From Methanoplanus limicola DSM 2279 (GTDB lineage: Archaea; Halobacteriota; Methanomicrobia; Methanomicrobiales; Methanomicrobiaceae), in the NCBI RefSeq assembly GCF_000243255.1, contig NZ_CM001436.1:1948957-2012956 (forward strand): a stretch of DNA of 64,000 nucleotides, written 5' to 3'. Under the pieces are notes generated by a model. It searched no databases, was not told the origin of the DNA, and worked only from the letters and a program-made list of their open reading frames with translations. The translations under genes were made by a program, and so were the position numbers. Below are positions 18,521 through 28,188 of the stretch, piece by piece (the first letter of the stretch is position 1; every line of letters starts with the position of its first letter).

Positions 18521-18729
18521 TATGCCTCATCTCCGTCAAAACCGAAACTTGGATCAGGAACAGAAAGACCGTCCTCTTTTAGTCCCTCAATATGAAAGAC
18601 CAGTGCTTCCCGCATATTACTCTCTGCTTCAGCAGGTGTTCTTCCGGTTGAAACACATCCCAAAACGTCCGGAGAATATGCAGAATAGTTCGTGCCCGCT
18701 TCTTCAATAACTATCAAAAAATTATCCAT
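18520..18729 (-). CDS. HicB-like protein inside the methyltransferase operon
   Basis: 69 residues: [20 protein letters not shown], then [20 protein letters not shown], the compact HicB-like fold without a separate DNA-binding tail. A GAGG lies directly before ATG. The stop codon overlaps the methyltransferase start (TAATG), so it is part of that operon. No HicA partner is nearby. Its first 43 codons and leader are duplicated at 19326 as the front half of the chimeric gene. Confidence 0.85.
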   Translation of the reverse strand: MDNFLIVIEEAGTNYSAYSPDVLGCVSTGRTPAEAESNMREALVFHIEGLKEDGLSVPDPSFGFDGDEA

Positions 18730-18801
18730 TTCCTCAATCCCATCTTATTTTATAATTTATATTTTCTATTGACTATCTGCTTTTTGTTATCACTCAGGGA
18801 A

Positions 18802-19326
18802 TCATATATTCGGTCCGGAAGTTTCAGCCTTATCAAGAAGGGACTGCAAATCAAGATTGACACTTGTAACAGCCCATCCCGGTTCACCGTCAAAAGGCTC
18901 TCTGACATAGAAAGGACCTTCAAAGGAATCGCCGTTAACAATCACAACCGCAAGAATGAACTTATCAGACTGATTAAGACCATACATAATCTCATTTCTT
19001 GAAACCGTAATCGTAGTCTGCCCCTTTGCCCGTCCCTTAACCTCAATATGTCTGGTCATCGAAGGCCCGCCATCCGGAGAAGGTAAAACAGACGTAACAT
19101 CCCATCCGCACTTCTCAGCCGAAACATCGGTAACAATATGCCCGAAAGACTCCTCAGCGTCCATCACTGCCTTCATGGCAACCGCCTTAATATGTGCCAG
19201 TGCCTCACGTATATTACTCTCTGCTTCAGCAGGTGTTCTTCCGGTTGAAACACATCCCAAAACGTCCGGAGAATATGCAGAATAGTTCGTGCCCGCTTCT
19301 TCAATTACTATCAAATAATTATCCAT
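18802..19326 (-). CDS. HicB-DUF3883 chimera created by tandem duplication
   Basis: 174 residues. Residues 1-43 are nearly identical to the HicB protein at 18729 (ending at REAL), and from [16 protein letters not shown] onward the protein is nearly identical to the last 130 residues of the helicase that ends at 19400: [30 protein letters not shown] and [11 protein letters not shown], the DUF3883 domain. The leader before ATG also duplicates the one at 18730 but with GAGG changed to GAGA. The duplication period is 597 bases (199 codons). The frame has stayed open and only a few residues differ, so a fused protein may be made. Sequence relations are seen; any activity is unknown. Confidence 0.85.
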   Translation of the reverse strand: MDNYLIVIEEAGTNYSAYSPDVLGCVSTGRTPAEAESNIREALAHIKAVAMKAVMDAEESFGHIVTDVSAEKCGWDVTSVLPSPDGGPSMTRHIEVKGRAKGQTTITVSRNEIMYGLNQSDKFILAVVIVNGDSFEGPFYVREPFDGEPGWAVTSVNLDLQSLLDKAETSGPNI

Positions 19327-19399
19327 TTTCTCAATCCTATCTTATTTTAGATTTTATATTTTTTCATTGATTATCTGCTTTTTGTTATCACTCAGGGAA

Positions 19400-22300
19400 T
19401 CATATATTCGGCCCGGGAGTTTCAGCCTTCTCAAGAAGGGACTGCAAATCAAGGTTAACACTTGTAACAGCCCATCCGGGTTCGCTGTCAAAAGGCTCTC
19501 TTATGTAAAAAGGACCTTCAAAGGAATCGCCGTCAACAATCACAACCGCAAGAATGAACTTATCAGACTGATTAAGACCATACATAATCTCATTTCTTGA
19601 AACCGTAATCGTAGTCTGCCCCTTTGCCCGTCCCTTAACCTCAATATGCCTCGTTACCGGAGCAATGTGTCCGCCTTCGCTGTCCCGACCGGCCCTGCTA
19701 TCACTGCCACAAACACAACCCTGCGGCACAACAGACGTAACATCCCATCCGCACTTCTCAGCCGAAACATCGGTCACGAAATGCCCGAAAGCCTCCTCAG
19801 CGTCCATCACTGCCTTCATGGCAACCGCCTCAATATGTGCCCGTGCCAGAGCGTCCACTCCCGGACTCTGCGACTCACCCTTCCTCTTAGCCAAAAGCCC
19901 TGCCGGAATAACAACCGCACCTCCGGCAATAACCGGCGTAGCAGAGATGACATGCCTCATAGCCGAGAGTTCACGCCTCCTCCTCTCAAGCCTTGCACTA
20001 AGGTCATCAATCGTCTTCTTAAAATTATCAATATTCAGCCTGACATCCTTACCGGCCTTTCTGTCCTCCTGAAGCCTTATCACACGGTCAGACCAGTAAT
20101 TGATCTCCTTAACAAGTCTCTCCTGCACCTCAGAAAGAGTCCGATCAGCCATCTCCTCACGCCTTAACCTGACCTCATCAAAATGGCCCGGCACAAGGTT
20201 CTCCGTCGCATAACCAAGCGCCATCTGCTCAAGACCGTTATTAATCCACGGAGAAGACAAAACATCCTGCACGAGGCTGGATTCCTCACCGGAAATCGGC
20301 TCAAGGTCCAGATGCGGCGCCCAGCCGGCATTCTCCGCCCCGCCATCAGCATCAATCTTAACAAAATTCATCCGCCGTGAAACCGTCCGGCTGCCATCAT
20401 TGCCATCCCTGACCGAATGATCAATAATAAAGAGCACCTTCGGCTCATCAGATAAGTCATTCGGGTCAACAAAGACCGTCCCCTGCCGGAGTTTTGTCCG
20501 GTGGGCTTCAAGAACAAGATCAGTTACAGACTGCATAAGCGGATGGCCCGGATGAAGAAGACTTGCCATAGGTGCTCCGACACGGTCCAAAAGCCTGACA
20601 TAATCCTTCTCAAAGCAGACACGCTCATATTTGTTCATCACCGGAGCAGTGTACCGGCGGTCACGCCCGGAGATCTGCCGATCCCTCTCCTTAATAACAG
20701 CCGGGACATGGGTAATCTCCCACCTCCCCTTCTCACGCTGCCGCAGTTCTCCCTTAAACTCAGCAAAAGCCCGCGTGAAAAAAGCCCGTATGAAATAAGG
20801 CTGAAGCTTCCTCGCCTCAGCCTTTTCCATCTCTTCCTTAAGCGCATAAAGCTGCTCCTCATCCATAACCTCCTCACAGAGGGCGTTGGCCCGCATAATC
20901 TCGCGTAGATGCTCAGTATCAAGTGCACCCTCCACCTTACGAAGAAGCCTTGCCCGGACCTCCGGATCATCACCATAGCGGATGGCCTCAATAAGAAGGT
21001 CCTTTAAACTCCGCTCATCAAAGACATCGCCGAGAATATCAAAGACCCGTCCGCCAAGCGCCTGCCGCTCAGTCTCAAGCTTACTTAACAGCTTCTGGAA
21101 TACATCACCCTCCCTCGTCTCAGACGCGATTAGATTCCAGAGATGGCAGACCTCAGTCTGGCCGATACGGTGAATTCTGCCAAACCGCTGCTCCAGCCGG
21201 TTGGGATTCCACGGAAGGTCATAATTGACCATCAGGTGGGCATTCTGAAGGTTCACACCCTCACCGGCAGCATCTGTTGCAACCATCACCCGCACGTCCG
21301 GATCATTCCTGAAACGCTCCTGCTTCTTCCTCCTCTCCTCACGCCTGTCGCTTCCGTCAATAGTTACAACAGCATCAGCAGAGCCAAGCAGGTCACGAAT
21401 TCTTGCGGCAAGATAACGGAGGGTGTCTTTGTACTCCGTAAATATGATGAGCTTCCTCTGCCTGCCGCTCTCTTCATGCATCTCAGGTGTCTCCTGAAGA
21501 AGCCTTGACAACTCCTCCCACTTACGGTCATTTCCGGAGATTACCACCTGCCTTGCCTGATCTTCAAGCCTCTTTAAAATCCTGATCTCGGCCTCAAGCT
21601 CATTGACTGTCCCTGACGCAGTCGCCTTATCTACGATCTTCTCCTCATAATCCTCATACTCCCCGTAAGACATCTCATCCTCGGCTTCCCAGGGGTCCTC
21701 TTCCGGAGCGACAAGATATGAAAAAGTCTCTGCGACCTGATAGCCTCTCCTCTCAATCTTAACCTTCTCAACCTCACTTTTAAGCTTCTCATGGCGGCGT
21801 TTAAGGGACTGAAAGATCGCCTCCGGACTTGAGGCAAGGCGGCGCTGAAGACCAGTCAGGGCAAAACCTACATTGCCCTTCCTCTGATTATCCCCAATAT
21901 TCTCCGCCTTGTTCATCTCCTCGCGGACATAACGGGTGACAGAGGCATACAGGGCTGCTTCGGCATCTGAGAGAGTATAATTGACTGAATAAGCCCTTCT
22001 TTCCGGAAACAAAGGCCTGCCGTCAAACTTCAGGAGGTCTTCTTTTACCATCCGGCGCATTATGTCAGTTACATCAACCTTGTGTGCCCCGTCCCTGAAC
22101 TTACCATAAAACCGGTCTGAATCAAGGAGAGATAAAAAGAGCTGGAATTCTTCTTCCTTGCCGTTATGGGGAGTTGCAGTCATCAGAAGAAGATGACGGG
22201 TATTTTTACCCAGGATCTGCCCAAGCTTAAACCTCCCTGTCGGCTTAAATTCCCGGCCGTAATAATGGGCAGACATCTTATGTGCCTCATCCACCACCAC

Positions 22301-22978
22301 AAGGTCCCACTGTGAACGGTCAAGCTTCTCCTTATATTCATCATTTCTTGACAACTGGTCCAGCCTGGCGATCATCAGGTTATGGTCATCAAAGGCATTG
22401 CCGCTCTGCGACTGCTCATAAATTTCCCCTGAAAATATCGTAAAGGAAAGCCCGAACTTCTCATTCATCTCATCCTGCCACTGCTCGACCAGACTTCCGG
22501 GTGCGACAATCAAAATCCTCTCGGCGTCTGCTCTCATCAGCAGTTCACGGATTAAAAGTCCGGCCATAATCGTTTTGCCGGCACCCGGATCATCGGCAAG
22601 GACATAACGCAGGGGCTGTTTTGGGAGCATTGATTCGTACACTGCCGTTATCTGATGGGGCAGAGGCTCAACATTAGAGGTATGCACCGCCATCATCGGG
22701 TCAAACAGATATGCCAGATTGATACGGTACGCCTCAGCAGCAAGCTTAAACTCCTCTCCTGGAGCATCAAACGCCCAGGGCCTTCCGGTCTTCGCAAGTG
22801 AAAGTGAGGATTCATTTGACCTGAAAAGCATCTGCTCTTTTAAACTGCCGTCAGAACCTTTGTAGTAAACAGTGACAGCATTCTCACCCACAGGTTCGGT
22901 TGCAACAATACTGACATTCTGCTCCGGTTCAATCCCCGATACAACAGCGTCCTTCTTTAGATCTTCAAGTTTTAACAT
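19400..22978 (-). CDS. SNF2/HepA-type DEAD helicase with C-terminal DUF3883 domain
   Basis: 1192 residues. Helicase motifs: [20 protein letters not shown] (Walker A, about 120-139), [11 protein letters not shown] (Walker B, about 228-238), [13 protein letters not shown] (motif III), then [17 protein letters not shown] and [20 protein letters not shown] (motifs V-VI). The last 150 residues form a DUF3883 domain with [15 protein letters not shown], in which the E-V-K resembles the core of PD-(D/E)xK nucleases. Together with the DUF1156 methylase and DUF499 ATPase it makes a predicted restriction-like module and probably translocates on DNA. First gene of the operon; the C-terminal 130 residues have been duplicated downstream. 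Confidence 0.93.
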   Translation of the reverse strand: MLKLEDLKKDAVVSGIEPEQNVSIVATEPVGENAVTVYYKGSDGSLKEQMLFRSNESSLSLAKTGRPWAFDAPGEEFKLAAEAYRINLAYLFDPMMAVHTSNVEPLPHQITAVYESMLPKQPLRYVLADDPGAGKTIMAGLLIRELLMRADAERILIVAPGSLVEQWQDEMNEKFGLSFTIFSGEIYEQSQSGNAFDDHNLMIARLDQLSRNDEYKEKLDRSQWDLVVVDEAHKMSAHYYGREFKPTGRFKLGQILGKNTRHLLLMTATPHNGKEEEFQLFLSLLDSDRFYGKFRDGAHKVDVTDIMRRMVKEDLLKFDGRPLFPERRAYSVNYTLSDAEAALYASVTRYVREEMNKAENIGDNQRKGNVGFALTGLQRRLASSPEAIFQSLKRRHEKLKSEVEKVKIERRGYQVAETFSYLVAPEEDPWEAEDEMSYGEYEDYEEKIVDKATASGTVNELEAEIRILKRLEDQARQVVISGNDRKWEELSRLLQETPEMHEESGRQRKLIIFTEYKDTLRYLAARIRDLLGSADAVVTIDGSDRREERRKKQERFRNDPDVRVMVATDAAGEGVNLQNAHLMVNYDLPWNPNRLEQRFGRIHRIGQTEVCHLWNLIASETREGDVFQKLLSKLETERQALGGRVFDILGDVFDERSLKDLLIEAIRYGDDPEVRARLLRKVEGALDTEHLREIMRANALCEEVMDEEQLYALKEEMEKAEARKLQPYFIRAFFTRAFAEFKGELRQREKGRWEITHVPAVIKERDRQISGRDRRYTAPVMNKYERVCFEKDYVRLLDRVGAPMASLLHPGHPLMQSVTDLVLEAHRTKLRQGTVFVDPNDLSDEPKVLFIIDHSVRDGNDGSRTVSRRMNFVKIDADGGAENAGWAPHLDLEPISGEESSLVQDVLSSPWINNGLEQMALGYATENLVPGHFDEVRLRREEMADRTLSEVQERLVKEINYWSDRVIRLQEDRKAGKDVRLNIDNFKKTIDDLSARLERRRRELSAMRHVISATPVIAGGAVVIPAGLLAKRKGESQSPGVDALARAHIEAVAMKAVMDAEEAFGHFVTDVSAEKCGWDVTSVVPQGCVCGSDSRAGRDSEGGHIAPVTRHIEVKGRAKGQTTITVSRNEIMYGLNQSDKFILAVVIVDGDSFEGPFYIREPFDSEPGWAVTSVNLDLQSLLEKAETPGPNI

Positions 22979-23134
22979 TAAATGCAGGCATCTCCCATTA
23001 TAGAACCTATAGAGGCTGGTCAGGGTACTGCAGAAGTGTAAAAGCCCCCACCCCCTGAAGAATTTTAATTATTTCTTAATTATTTTTGAGATCTAATTAC
23101 TATTTCGATTTATTTGTCAGACCTCTCAGCTTAT

Positions 23135-24226
23135 AATAGGACTTACGCACTACCCCCTCAAAAAAAATTTCGCGCACGATTTTTCATGAAATCTGTGATG
23201 CCCAGTCTTACAATTTCCCAATTGGCATCATAAGGTGTCTGACCATTTTCCAGGAAATTAACCTCAAAACGAACATATGCTCTCAAAGAACAATTAATAT
23301 GATTTCTTTGGCCAATTCCCTTTCTTAATTTGCATTTTTCGACATTGCAAACTTCCTTTATGACTCTGTGGCAGTTCTCAATGTTCCAGCATATATCTTC
23401 CAGATTTTGCAGACCATAATTATCCATCGTAAGGAAATTTGTGGCCCAATAGCATCTATTTCCAGCCTTATTTAGTGATACGAAGATTTTAACAAAACCA
23501 TAAGCTTTGAGATGTACTTCACGACCATCCTGATCGCCCAGATGAAGGTCCATTGATTGTAAATCTGTTTTATTATCCTTCTCAGGACTGACAGATCTAT
23601 TTCTCTTAAGTCTTGAAAACCAGTTTAATCCAAGATTTCGGATAAATTTGAGGTTTGCAACACTCGAATACCAACTGTCAAATAATACAAAATATGGTCT
23701 GAATCCTTTGTTATATGCTTCTTGAAGCATATCCCAGAAATGATCATTTTTTGTTTTTCCGTCATTATCAATATCATATATTCTGTAATTTATTGGGAAA
23801 GTATGCTCTCCATCGGTCCATATCAATGATATCAGGCCAATTCCTCTAACTACTGTCCTATGTTTGCCACTCCATTGAAAATATGTGCCTTCCATTTTTT
23901 TGAATGAATTTTATCGATTACAGTGTCATCCGCCACTAACCAGCCTGATTTTAGATCAACAAAAGGTTTTACTTCATTCCATAAGGCCTCTGTGCTTAGA
24001 GGCTCTCTTAAAAGAAATCTGTTGACTGCATCATGTGAAATGTTAAAGCTGTCAGTTGGAAAACAATCTGCACCTCTGATACAAGATAATTCACACTGAG
24101 CTCCCATAAGAAAGCTGATGTAGTCTACCTCAGTGTATTTAGGCTTAGGTGGCATTCTGATAAGCAATATTGTACGCATTATATAAAGATCTTTCGATTT
24201 AAAAAACGTTCTGCGTAACTCCTATT
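23135..24226 (-). mobile_element. IS701-like insertion sequence, about 1.09 kb
   Basis: Imperfect terminal inverted repeats AATAGGACTTACGCAC (23135-23150) and AATAGGAGTTACGCAG (reverse complement of 24211-24226) match at 14 of 16 positions and bracket the transposase. No target duplication is apparent. The right end supplies the stop codon of the DUF1016 fragment, showing insertion at the end of that gene. Confidence 0.75.
23158..24179 (-). pseudogene. IS701-family transposase, split by a -1 frameshift at A7
   Basis: Two overlapping frames (24179-23850 and 23895-23158) join to a DDE transposase of the IS701 type. The first contains GWLVADDTVIDKIHSKK with the first catalytic Asp region; the second contains QWSGKHRTVVRGIGLISLIW, PYFVLFDSWYSS and WNIENCHRVIKEVC with the later catalytic residues. 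The natural start is probably at MPPKPKYTEVDY (24155). The switch falls in TCA AAA AAA TGG, where one extra A would restore a single frame of about 340 residues. It is either a decayed gene, a homopolymer sequencing error or a frameshift product; decay is the default. Confidence 0.85.
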
Positions 24227-24572
24227 CGTTTAATCTCTGCTCAATCATCCGGCGCTCACGAAGAATTTCGGCTGCTAATTCTTCTTCTGTGGGCAGATAG
24301 AGCATGTATTTTGAGGCAAAGATCTGTTTTCTCTCACTCAGGACAGAGTATCTGGCTACGGCATCGTTTTTTGCAGTGCAGAGGATAAGTCCGATTGTTG
24401 GATTGTCGTCTTCTTCTATGTATAGATCGTCAAACATTCTGACATAACCGTCCATCTGCCCGACATCCCCGTATGAGAACTCTCCCATTTTGAGATCAAT
24501 TAACAGGTAGCACTTCAGGATGCAGTTGTAAAAGACGAGATCGATATAGAGATCAGTATCATCAAACCTCAT
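24222..24572 (-). pseudogene. C-terminal fragment of a DUF1016 (YhcG-type) PD-(D/E)xK nuclease
   Basis: 116 residues beginning inside the nuclease domain: RFDDTDLYIDLVFYNCILKC then YLLIDLKMGEFSYGDVGQM, with the D...(E/D)xK pattern (here IDLK instead of the ELK of the intact paralogue at 37225). The N-terminal DUF1016 domain is missing. The C-terminal stop lies inside the IS701 inverted repeat. Upstream it joins a helicase fragment at about 24575. It is a remnant produced by recombination and insertion. Confidence 0.8.
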
Positions 24573-24577
24573 TCTCC

Positions 24578-24943
24578 TTAACCGGTTCCGGAAGTTATGA
24601 TTGTATTATCTCCGGATGTTATGGAGTGTATAGCATCGCTCTGGTGTTTGTAAAGTTTTACAGGCTTTGATTCTTTATCTTCGGGATTTTTGGTGAAATA
24701 AAGGGATGTGTCCTTATGGAGTAGTTTATCATGGGTTAGTTTATCAAATGAATCACCAAGAGCATACCTGCGTGCAAGCTCAATGTATGACCCTTTGGAT
24801 AAAAGTGTGCCATTGTTTATTCTGCTGTCAACCCATTCTTTTATGACGGGGTTTTTGAATTTCTGAAAGGAACTTACGAAAGTGCGTCATGCTTCTTTTA
24901 TCTTGCCAAGTGCTGAAACCGGATCAAATGATGGTTCTGTCAT
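24578..24943 (-). pseudogene. N-terminal fragment of a DEAD-box helicase, with an internal stop
   Basis: From ATG 24941-24943 the frame reads MTEPSFDPVSALGKIKEA, an in-frame TGA, then WVDSRINNGTLLSKGSYIEL and finally VKLYKHQSDAIHSITSGD and NTIITSGTG before a stop. The last part is the Q-motif-like and Walker A region of a COG1205-type DEAD helicase, cut exactly within Walker A (G-K-T lost). All parts are in one frame. It is a dead remnant of a larger helicase, perhaps from another defence operon. Confidence 0.75.
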
Positions 24944-25028
24944 GCTTAATATATAAACATTTTTTATTATAATATAAACATTATGGTATGATTCCGGATG
25001 ATAAATAATAGTAAAAAAGAAGTTAATT

Positions 25029-25154
25029 TTATTTGCCTTTTTTTGCGGCAGTTGACATCGAACGGGATTTAAAAGCCTGGTTTTTTCCACTGCGATCTGC
25101 TGCTGCCTGAATACGGGATGCTGCTTTTGGGGTCATAGATGTTTTTTTAGACAT
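25029..25154 (-). CDS. Small basic SMP/LEA-like protein, 41 aa
   Basis: ATG at 25152-25154 with GGAGG about 7 nt upstream, a strong ribosome site. The product MSKKTSMTPKAASRIQAAAD continues with SGKNQAFKSRSMSTAAKKGK. The M-T-P-x-A-A-S-R-I-Q motif is like seed-maturation-protein-type small proteins found in methanogens, thought to be stress or desiccation related. Likely a real gene missed by length cut-offs. Function is inference. Confidence 0.7.
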   Translation of the reverse strand: MSKKTSMTPKAASRIQAAADRSGKNQAFKSRSMSTAAKKGK

Positions 25155-25235
25155 TTTTTTAACCTCCGATAGGTTTACAATAACAAAGAGGATATGAAAA
25201 AATATATGCCTTTTTTGAAACTGTTTCCGGATTAA

Positions 25236-26039
25236 TCAACTGTTGCTTTTCTCTTCTTCTGAATTTAATATTGCAAGGGCAAATATTCCATCACTGGTTA
25301 TACGATATTCTTTTTCTCTCTTATTTCCGGGGCGAGATCGCTCTTCTATAAGACCCCATTCTTCCAGTTGGGATTTGATTTTGGATATGGTTCCCTTATT
25401 GGGAGATTTTTTTATTTTTTCCTCACCATTTAGACGGGCAGGTCTGTATTTTACAGTCAGGATTCTTGAAAAGTCTTTTCCGGGGACCCACAGTGCTTCA
25501 TCTTCCTCATGAGACTTTTCATTTTTCCTTGCAAGGATTTTTAATGCGTTTATGTAATTGATATTCTGCCGGATTTCGGTAAGATGCATTTTAGGGATCG
25601 CAATTTTTTCGATTCCTCCACCTCTTGGAGTCAGATAAATATCTCCATTCAGCCATAATGCCATTACAAAAAGTGATAATGAAAGCATTTTGGTACCGCC
25701 GCTGAGGTTGAATGAAATCCTTGAATAATCAGTTTTGTTGAGGTTTAACAGAACAGAATCCCTAATATAGGTGAGAGAAGTATTTTTAACCCGTATTTCT
25801 CTGAATTTGACAAAATTTTCCCTGCACTTTACCTCCATTGATTTTATTGACTGTTGAATCAATATTTTGGTTTTTCTGCGTTCTTTCTTCTCTTCAGAAT
25901 CATTTTCGTTTTCAGGTTCATTTTCATAAACTCCTTCTTCAACAAAAACCCAGGCTTCATTAATTCCTTTGAGGTTGCTAAATACAACAGGGAACGTATT
26001 ATGGATGCTTTGTCCGGCACTCATTATCAGCAGATGCAT
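25236..26039 (-). CDS. CARF-domain winged-helix regulator (Csa3-like)
   Basis: 267 residues. The N-terminal half is a Rossmann-like CARF domain: MHLLIMSAGQSI at the start and RISFNLSGGTKMLSLSLFVM at about 108-127, where N-L-S-G-G-T-K is the ligand-binding motif. Residues about 205-257 form a winged helix (TISKIKSQLEEWGLIEERSR and EYRITSDGIFALAIL). CARF domains bind cyclic oligoadenylates or similar nucleotides, usually in type III CRISPR systems; Csa3-type proteins are transcription regulators. No cas gene or CRISPR array is in the window. It is divergently transcribed from the viperin gene with only 99 bases between the starts, so viperin is its probable target. Confidence 0.85.
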   Translation of the reverse strand: MHLLIMSAGQSIHNTFPVVFSNLKGINEAWVFVEEGVYENEPENENDSEEKKERRKTKILIQQSIKSMEVKCRENFVKFREIRVKNTSLTYIRDSVLLNLNKTDYSRISFNLSGGTKMLSLSLFVMALWLNGDIYLTPRGGGIEKIAIPKMHLTEIRQNINYINALKILARKNEKSHEEDEALWVPGKDFSRILTVKYRPARLNGEEKIKKSPNKGTISKIKSQLEEWGLIEERSRPGNKREKEYRITSDGIFALAILNSEEEKSNS

Positions 26040-26138
26040 TTTGATCAGATTGTGATTAGTTCTTTTCAGATAAATTGTTTCTTATTTGGGAAACTGTTTC
26101 TGAGAACACAGATATAAAATTCCGTTTAAGTTGTATAT
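26040..26138. promoter_or_regulatory. Shared divergent promoter of CARF regulator and viperin
   Basis: A TATA box TATAAAA lies at 26113-26119, about 23 bases before the viperin ATG at 26139, and there is no Shine-Dalgarno, so viperin is probably transcribed without a leader. Any operator for the CARF-winged-helix protein would have to lie in these 99 bases. I see no perfect dyad. Confidence 0.5.
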
Positions 26139-26972
26139 ATGTCGAAGACAGCATCTATCCGTTCTGTAAACTGGCACCTGATCTCAGCATGCAACTATTC
26201 CTGCAAATTCTGTTTTGCAAGGAACCTTGGGGAAAAGCCTGTACCATATTCAGAAGGTCTAGAAATTTTAAAGAGACTGCATGAAGCCGGTATGGAAAAG
26301 ATAAATTTTGCAGGGGGTGAACCACTGTTACATCCTCACATTTTTGACTATTGTCATGAAGCACATGATCTTGGAATGGTTGTTTCTGTTACAACAAACG
26401 GTTCAAAACTGACTGAAAAACTGGTACATGAGAACAGGAGGCATATCGACTGGATTGGCCTGTCTGTTGATTCGGCATGTGAGGATACTGAAATTCTGCT
26501 TGGGAGGGGAAGAGGCGGACATGTCGGGCACTGCACTGAAATATCTGATGCAATTAGAGAAGCTGAGATCAGACTGAAGATCAATACAACAGTTACTGCA
26601 CTAAGTTGGATGGAAAACATGGGGAATTTCATCAGACGGGTAAATCCGGACAGATGGAAGGTATTTCAGATGCTTCATATTAAAGGAGAAAATGATGATG
26701 CAGTTCCATGGCTTTCCATAACGGATTCACAGTTTGATTATTTTAAGAACAACCACAAAAAGGTGATTCTTAAAAACAGCACGGGACCGGTTTTTGAATT
26801 CGCTGATATGATGGAGAGTTCATATTTTATGCTCACACCAGGAGGAAAGGTCAAGACCGACACCGGTAGGGTTATAACCAAATTCCAGCTTGAGGCCGTT
26901 TTACATAGGGGAGTTTCAAATTACGTTTTCGAGGACCAATATTTTGGAAGGGGTGGCGTTTATGCCTGGTAA
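26139..26972 (+). CDS. Prokaryotic viperin, radical SAM enzyme
   Basis: 277 residues. The start SVNWHLISACNYSCKFCFAR holds the CxxxCxxC 4Fe-4S cluster motif (C18, C22, C25) with the N-x-H prefix typical of viperins. INFAGGEPLLHPHIF and GLSVDSACEDTEILLGRGRG match the later substrate and SAM-binding motifs, and the C-terminal YFGRGGVY closes the protein. Viperins convert CTP (or UTP/GTP) to 3'-deoxy-3',4'-didehydro nucleotides that terminate viral RNA chains; archaeal viperins with antiviral activity are known. No nucleotide kinase, a frequent partner, lies beside it. Instead its divergent neighbour is a CARF regulator. Confidence 0.93.
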   Translation: MSKTASIRSVNWHLISACNYSCKFCFARNLGEKPVPYSEGLEILKRLHEAGMEKINFAGGEPLLHPHIFDYCHEAHDLGMVVSVTTNGSKLTEKLVHENRRHIDWIGLSVDSACEDTEILLGRGRGGHVGHCTEISDAIREAEIRLKINTTVTALSWMENMGNFIRRVNPDRWKVFQMLHIKGENDDAVPWLSITDSQFDYFKNNHKKVILKNSTGPVFEFADMMESSYFMLTPGGKVKTDTGRVITKFQLEAVLHRGVSNYVFEDQYFGRGGVYAW

Positions 26973-26982
26973 AACAGGCAAT

Positions 26983-28188
26983 TTATTCCTCTTTAAGCTT
27001 AAACTTTGAGCATCTGCACCATTCATCAAACAGGTAATTTAGTTTTAAGGCCTGACCTTCATCATTAATCATTATTCCGGTATTGAATCCATAGTCTATT
27101 CCGGCATTTTCAAAATTTGAAGTCATGATAAATGCTTTAAGTTTCCCGTTATTTTTAGAGATAACTCCCTTTGCATGGAAAAAGGGTATGCCATAAATTT
27201 CTGCACCGGAATTTAGTAAAGTCCTAAGTCCGGGTTTGATTTTACTTTTTGAGTTTGTTATGATTTTTACTGGTCTTTCTTTTTTAAGATGGAGGAGAAT
27301 CTCTTTGACAGAGTCATTACGAGCATCAAAATTCCATGCAAATACCTTTAATTCGCCATCAGATTCCTGAATGAATTTTATGAGCTGATCTTTTAACTTA
27401 AAACTTTCATATTCTCCTGCTTCTTTTTGATTTTGATTTTTTATTGTCGTATAAATTCCCGCTTTTGAAGATTTTAGCTTAGGCAATTCTATTGGAAGAT
27501 TTTTTGGTGGGTTTGCAAGATCACCAAGTCCGTCACTTCTTATTTCTCCGGTTGCAAGAATATAAAAACCAATTAGAAACTGATGAAATATTACATCTAT
27601 CTGATTACCAGTTAATTTAACTGCGATATCGGGACTCTTGTACACAGCACCGGTAAGATTGCAGGTCATAACATAGCCTTTCCTATTCTTCCGGTTCTTT
27701 GGATCAATAAGTATGCATTTTAAGTGAAACTCTTTTGAAGAGCGGATCAATACTTTACCCTGCATCTCCTTAAGAAATCGAATGTGGTTTTCAAGACTCC
27801 TTATATCCTTTTCACTGAGTATGTCTTTATCAAGGTAATTTTCAGATGCTGTAAGAAAGTATATTCTTACATTTCTCTGATAGGCCTCAATTAATGCATC
27901 CTGAATTTTTTTATTCCCAATAACAAAGGAGGAAATACAGATAAATTCCTGAGCAGAACCAATTATATTAATGAGTTCCTGAATTAGAAGTCCGGGTTCT
28001 GACTGTTTAAAATCCTCTTTTTTTAATTCAGAGTCTTCCTCATCCTTCTGTTTTGGTATTAGAACAAGATTTGAGATTTTCTCAGGAATATCAGACATTT
28101 TACCTGATTTTTCCCTTTTTTGCCAAAAAACTCTTTTGGAATTTACCTTTTTATTTTCTGAATTCTTCTTTCCTTTCGTATTCTTCAT
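26983..28188 (-). CDS. Phospholipase D-superfamily nuclease, third gene of helicase operon
   Basis: 401 residues. A long basic and charged N-terminus (1-60) precedes two PLD repeats. The first has HLKCILID (H155, K157, D162) followed by a C-N-L-T-G stretch; the second has HAKGVIS (H338, K340) then TSNFENAG. The usual Asp in the second HKD motif is replaced by Ser344. Such proteins are nucleases. The start overlaps the stop of the 380-residue gene by 4 nt. With the SF1 helicase upstream it resembles the Mokosh defence theme, in which a COG1112 helicase is combined with PLD. Confidence 0.85.
   Translation of the reverse strand: MKNTKGKKNSENKKVNSKRVFWQKREKSGKMSDIPEKISNLVLIPKQKDEEDSELKKEDFKQSEPGLLIQELINIIGSAQEFICISSFVIGNKKIQDALIEAYQRNVRIYFLTASENYLDKDILSEKDIRSLENHIRFLKEMQGKVLIRSSKEFHLKCILIDPKNRKNRKGYVMTCNLTGAVYKSPDIAVKLTGNQIDVIFHQFLIGFYILATGEIRSDGLGDLANPPKNLPIELPKLKSSKAGIYTTIKNQNQKEAGEYESFKLKDQLIKFIQESDGELKVFAWNFDARNDSVKEILLHLKKERPVKIITNSKSKIKPGLRTLLNSGAEIYGIPFFHAKGVISKNNGKLKAFIMTSNFENAGIDYGFNTGIMINDEGQALKLNYLFDEWCRCSKFKLKEE

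Noticed and set aside
13274-22000. Numerous plus-strand frames opposite the DUF499, DUF1156 and helicase genes
   Set aside because: They lack recognisable domains and lie wholly antisense to clear genes; they are shadows of the coding strand.
25236-26039. Part of a type III CRISPR system
   Set aside because: CARF domain only; there are no Cas10, Cmr/Csm or array sequences in the window, so the CARF protein is treated as a stand-alone regulator.
12667-27999. DISARM system using the nearby PLD nuclease
   Set aside because: The PLD gene belongs to a different operon (26983-31987), and the helicase, methylase and ATPase families do not include the DUF1998 drmB partner.
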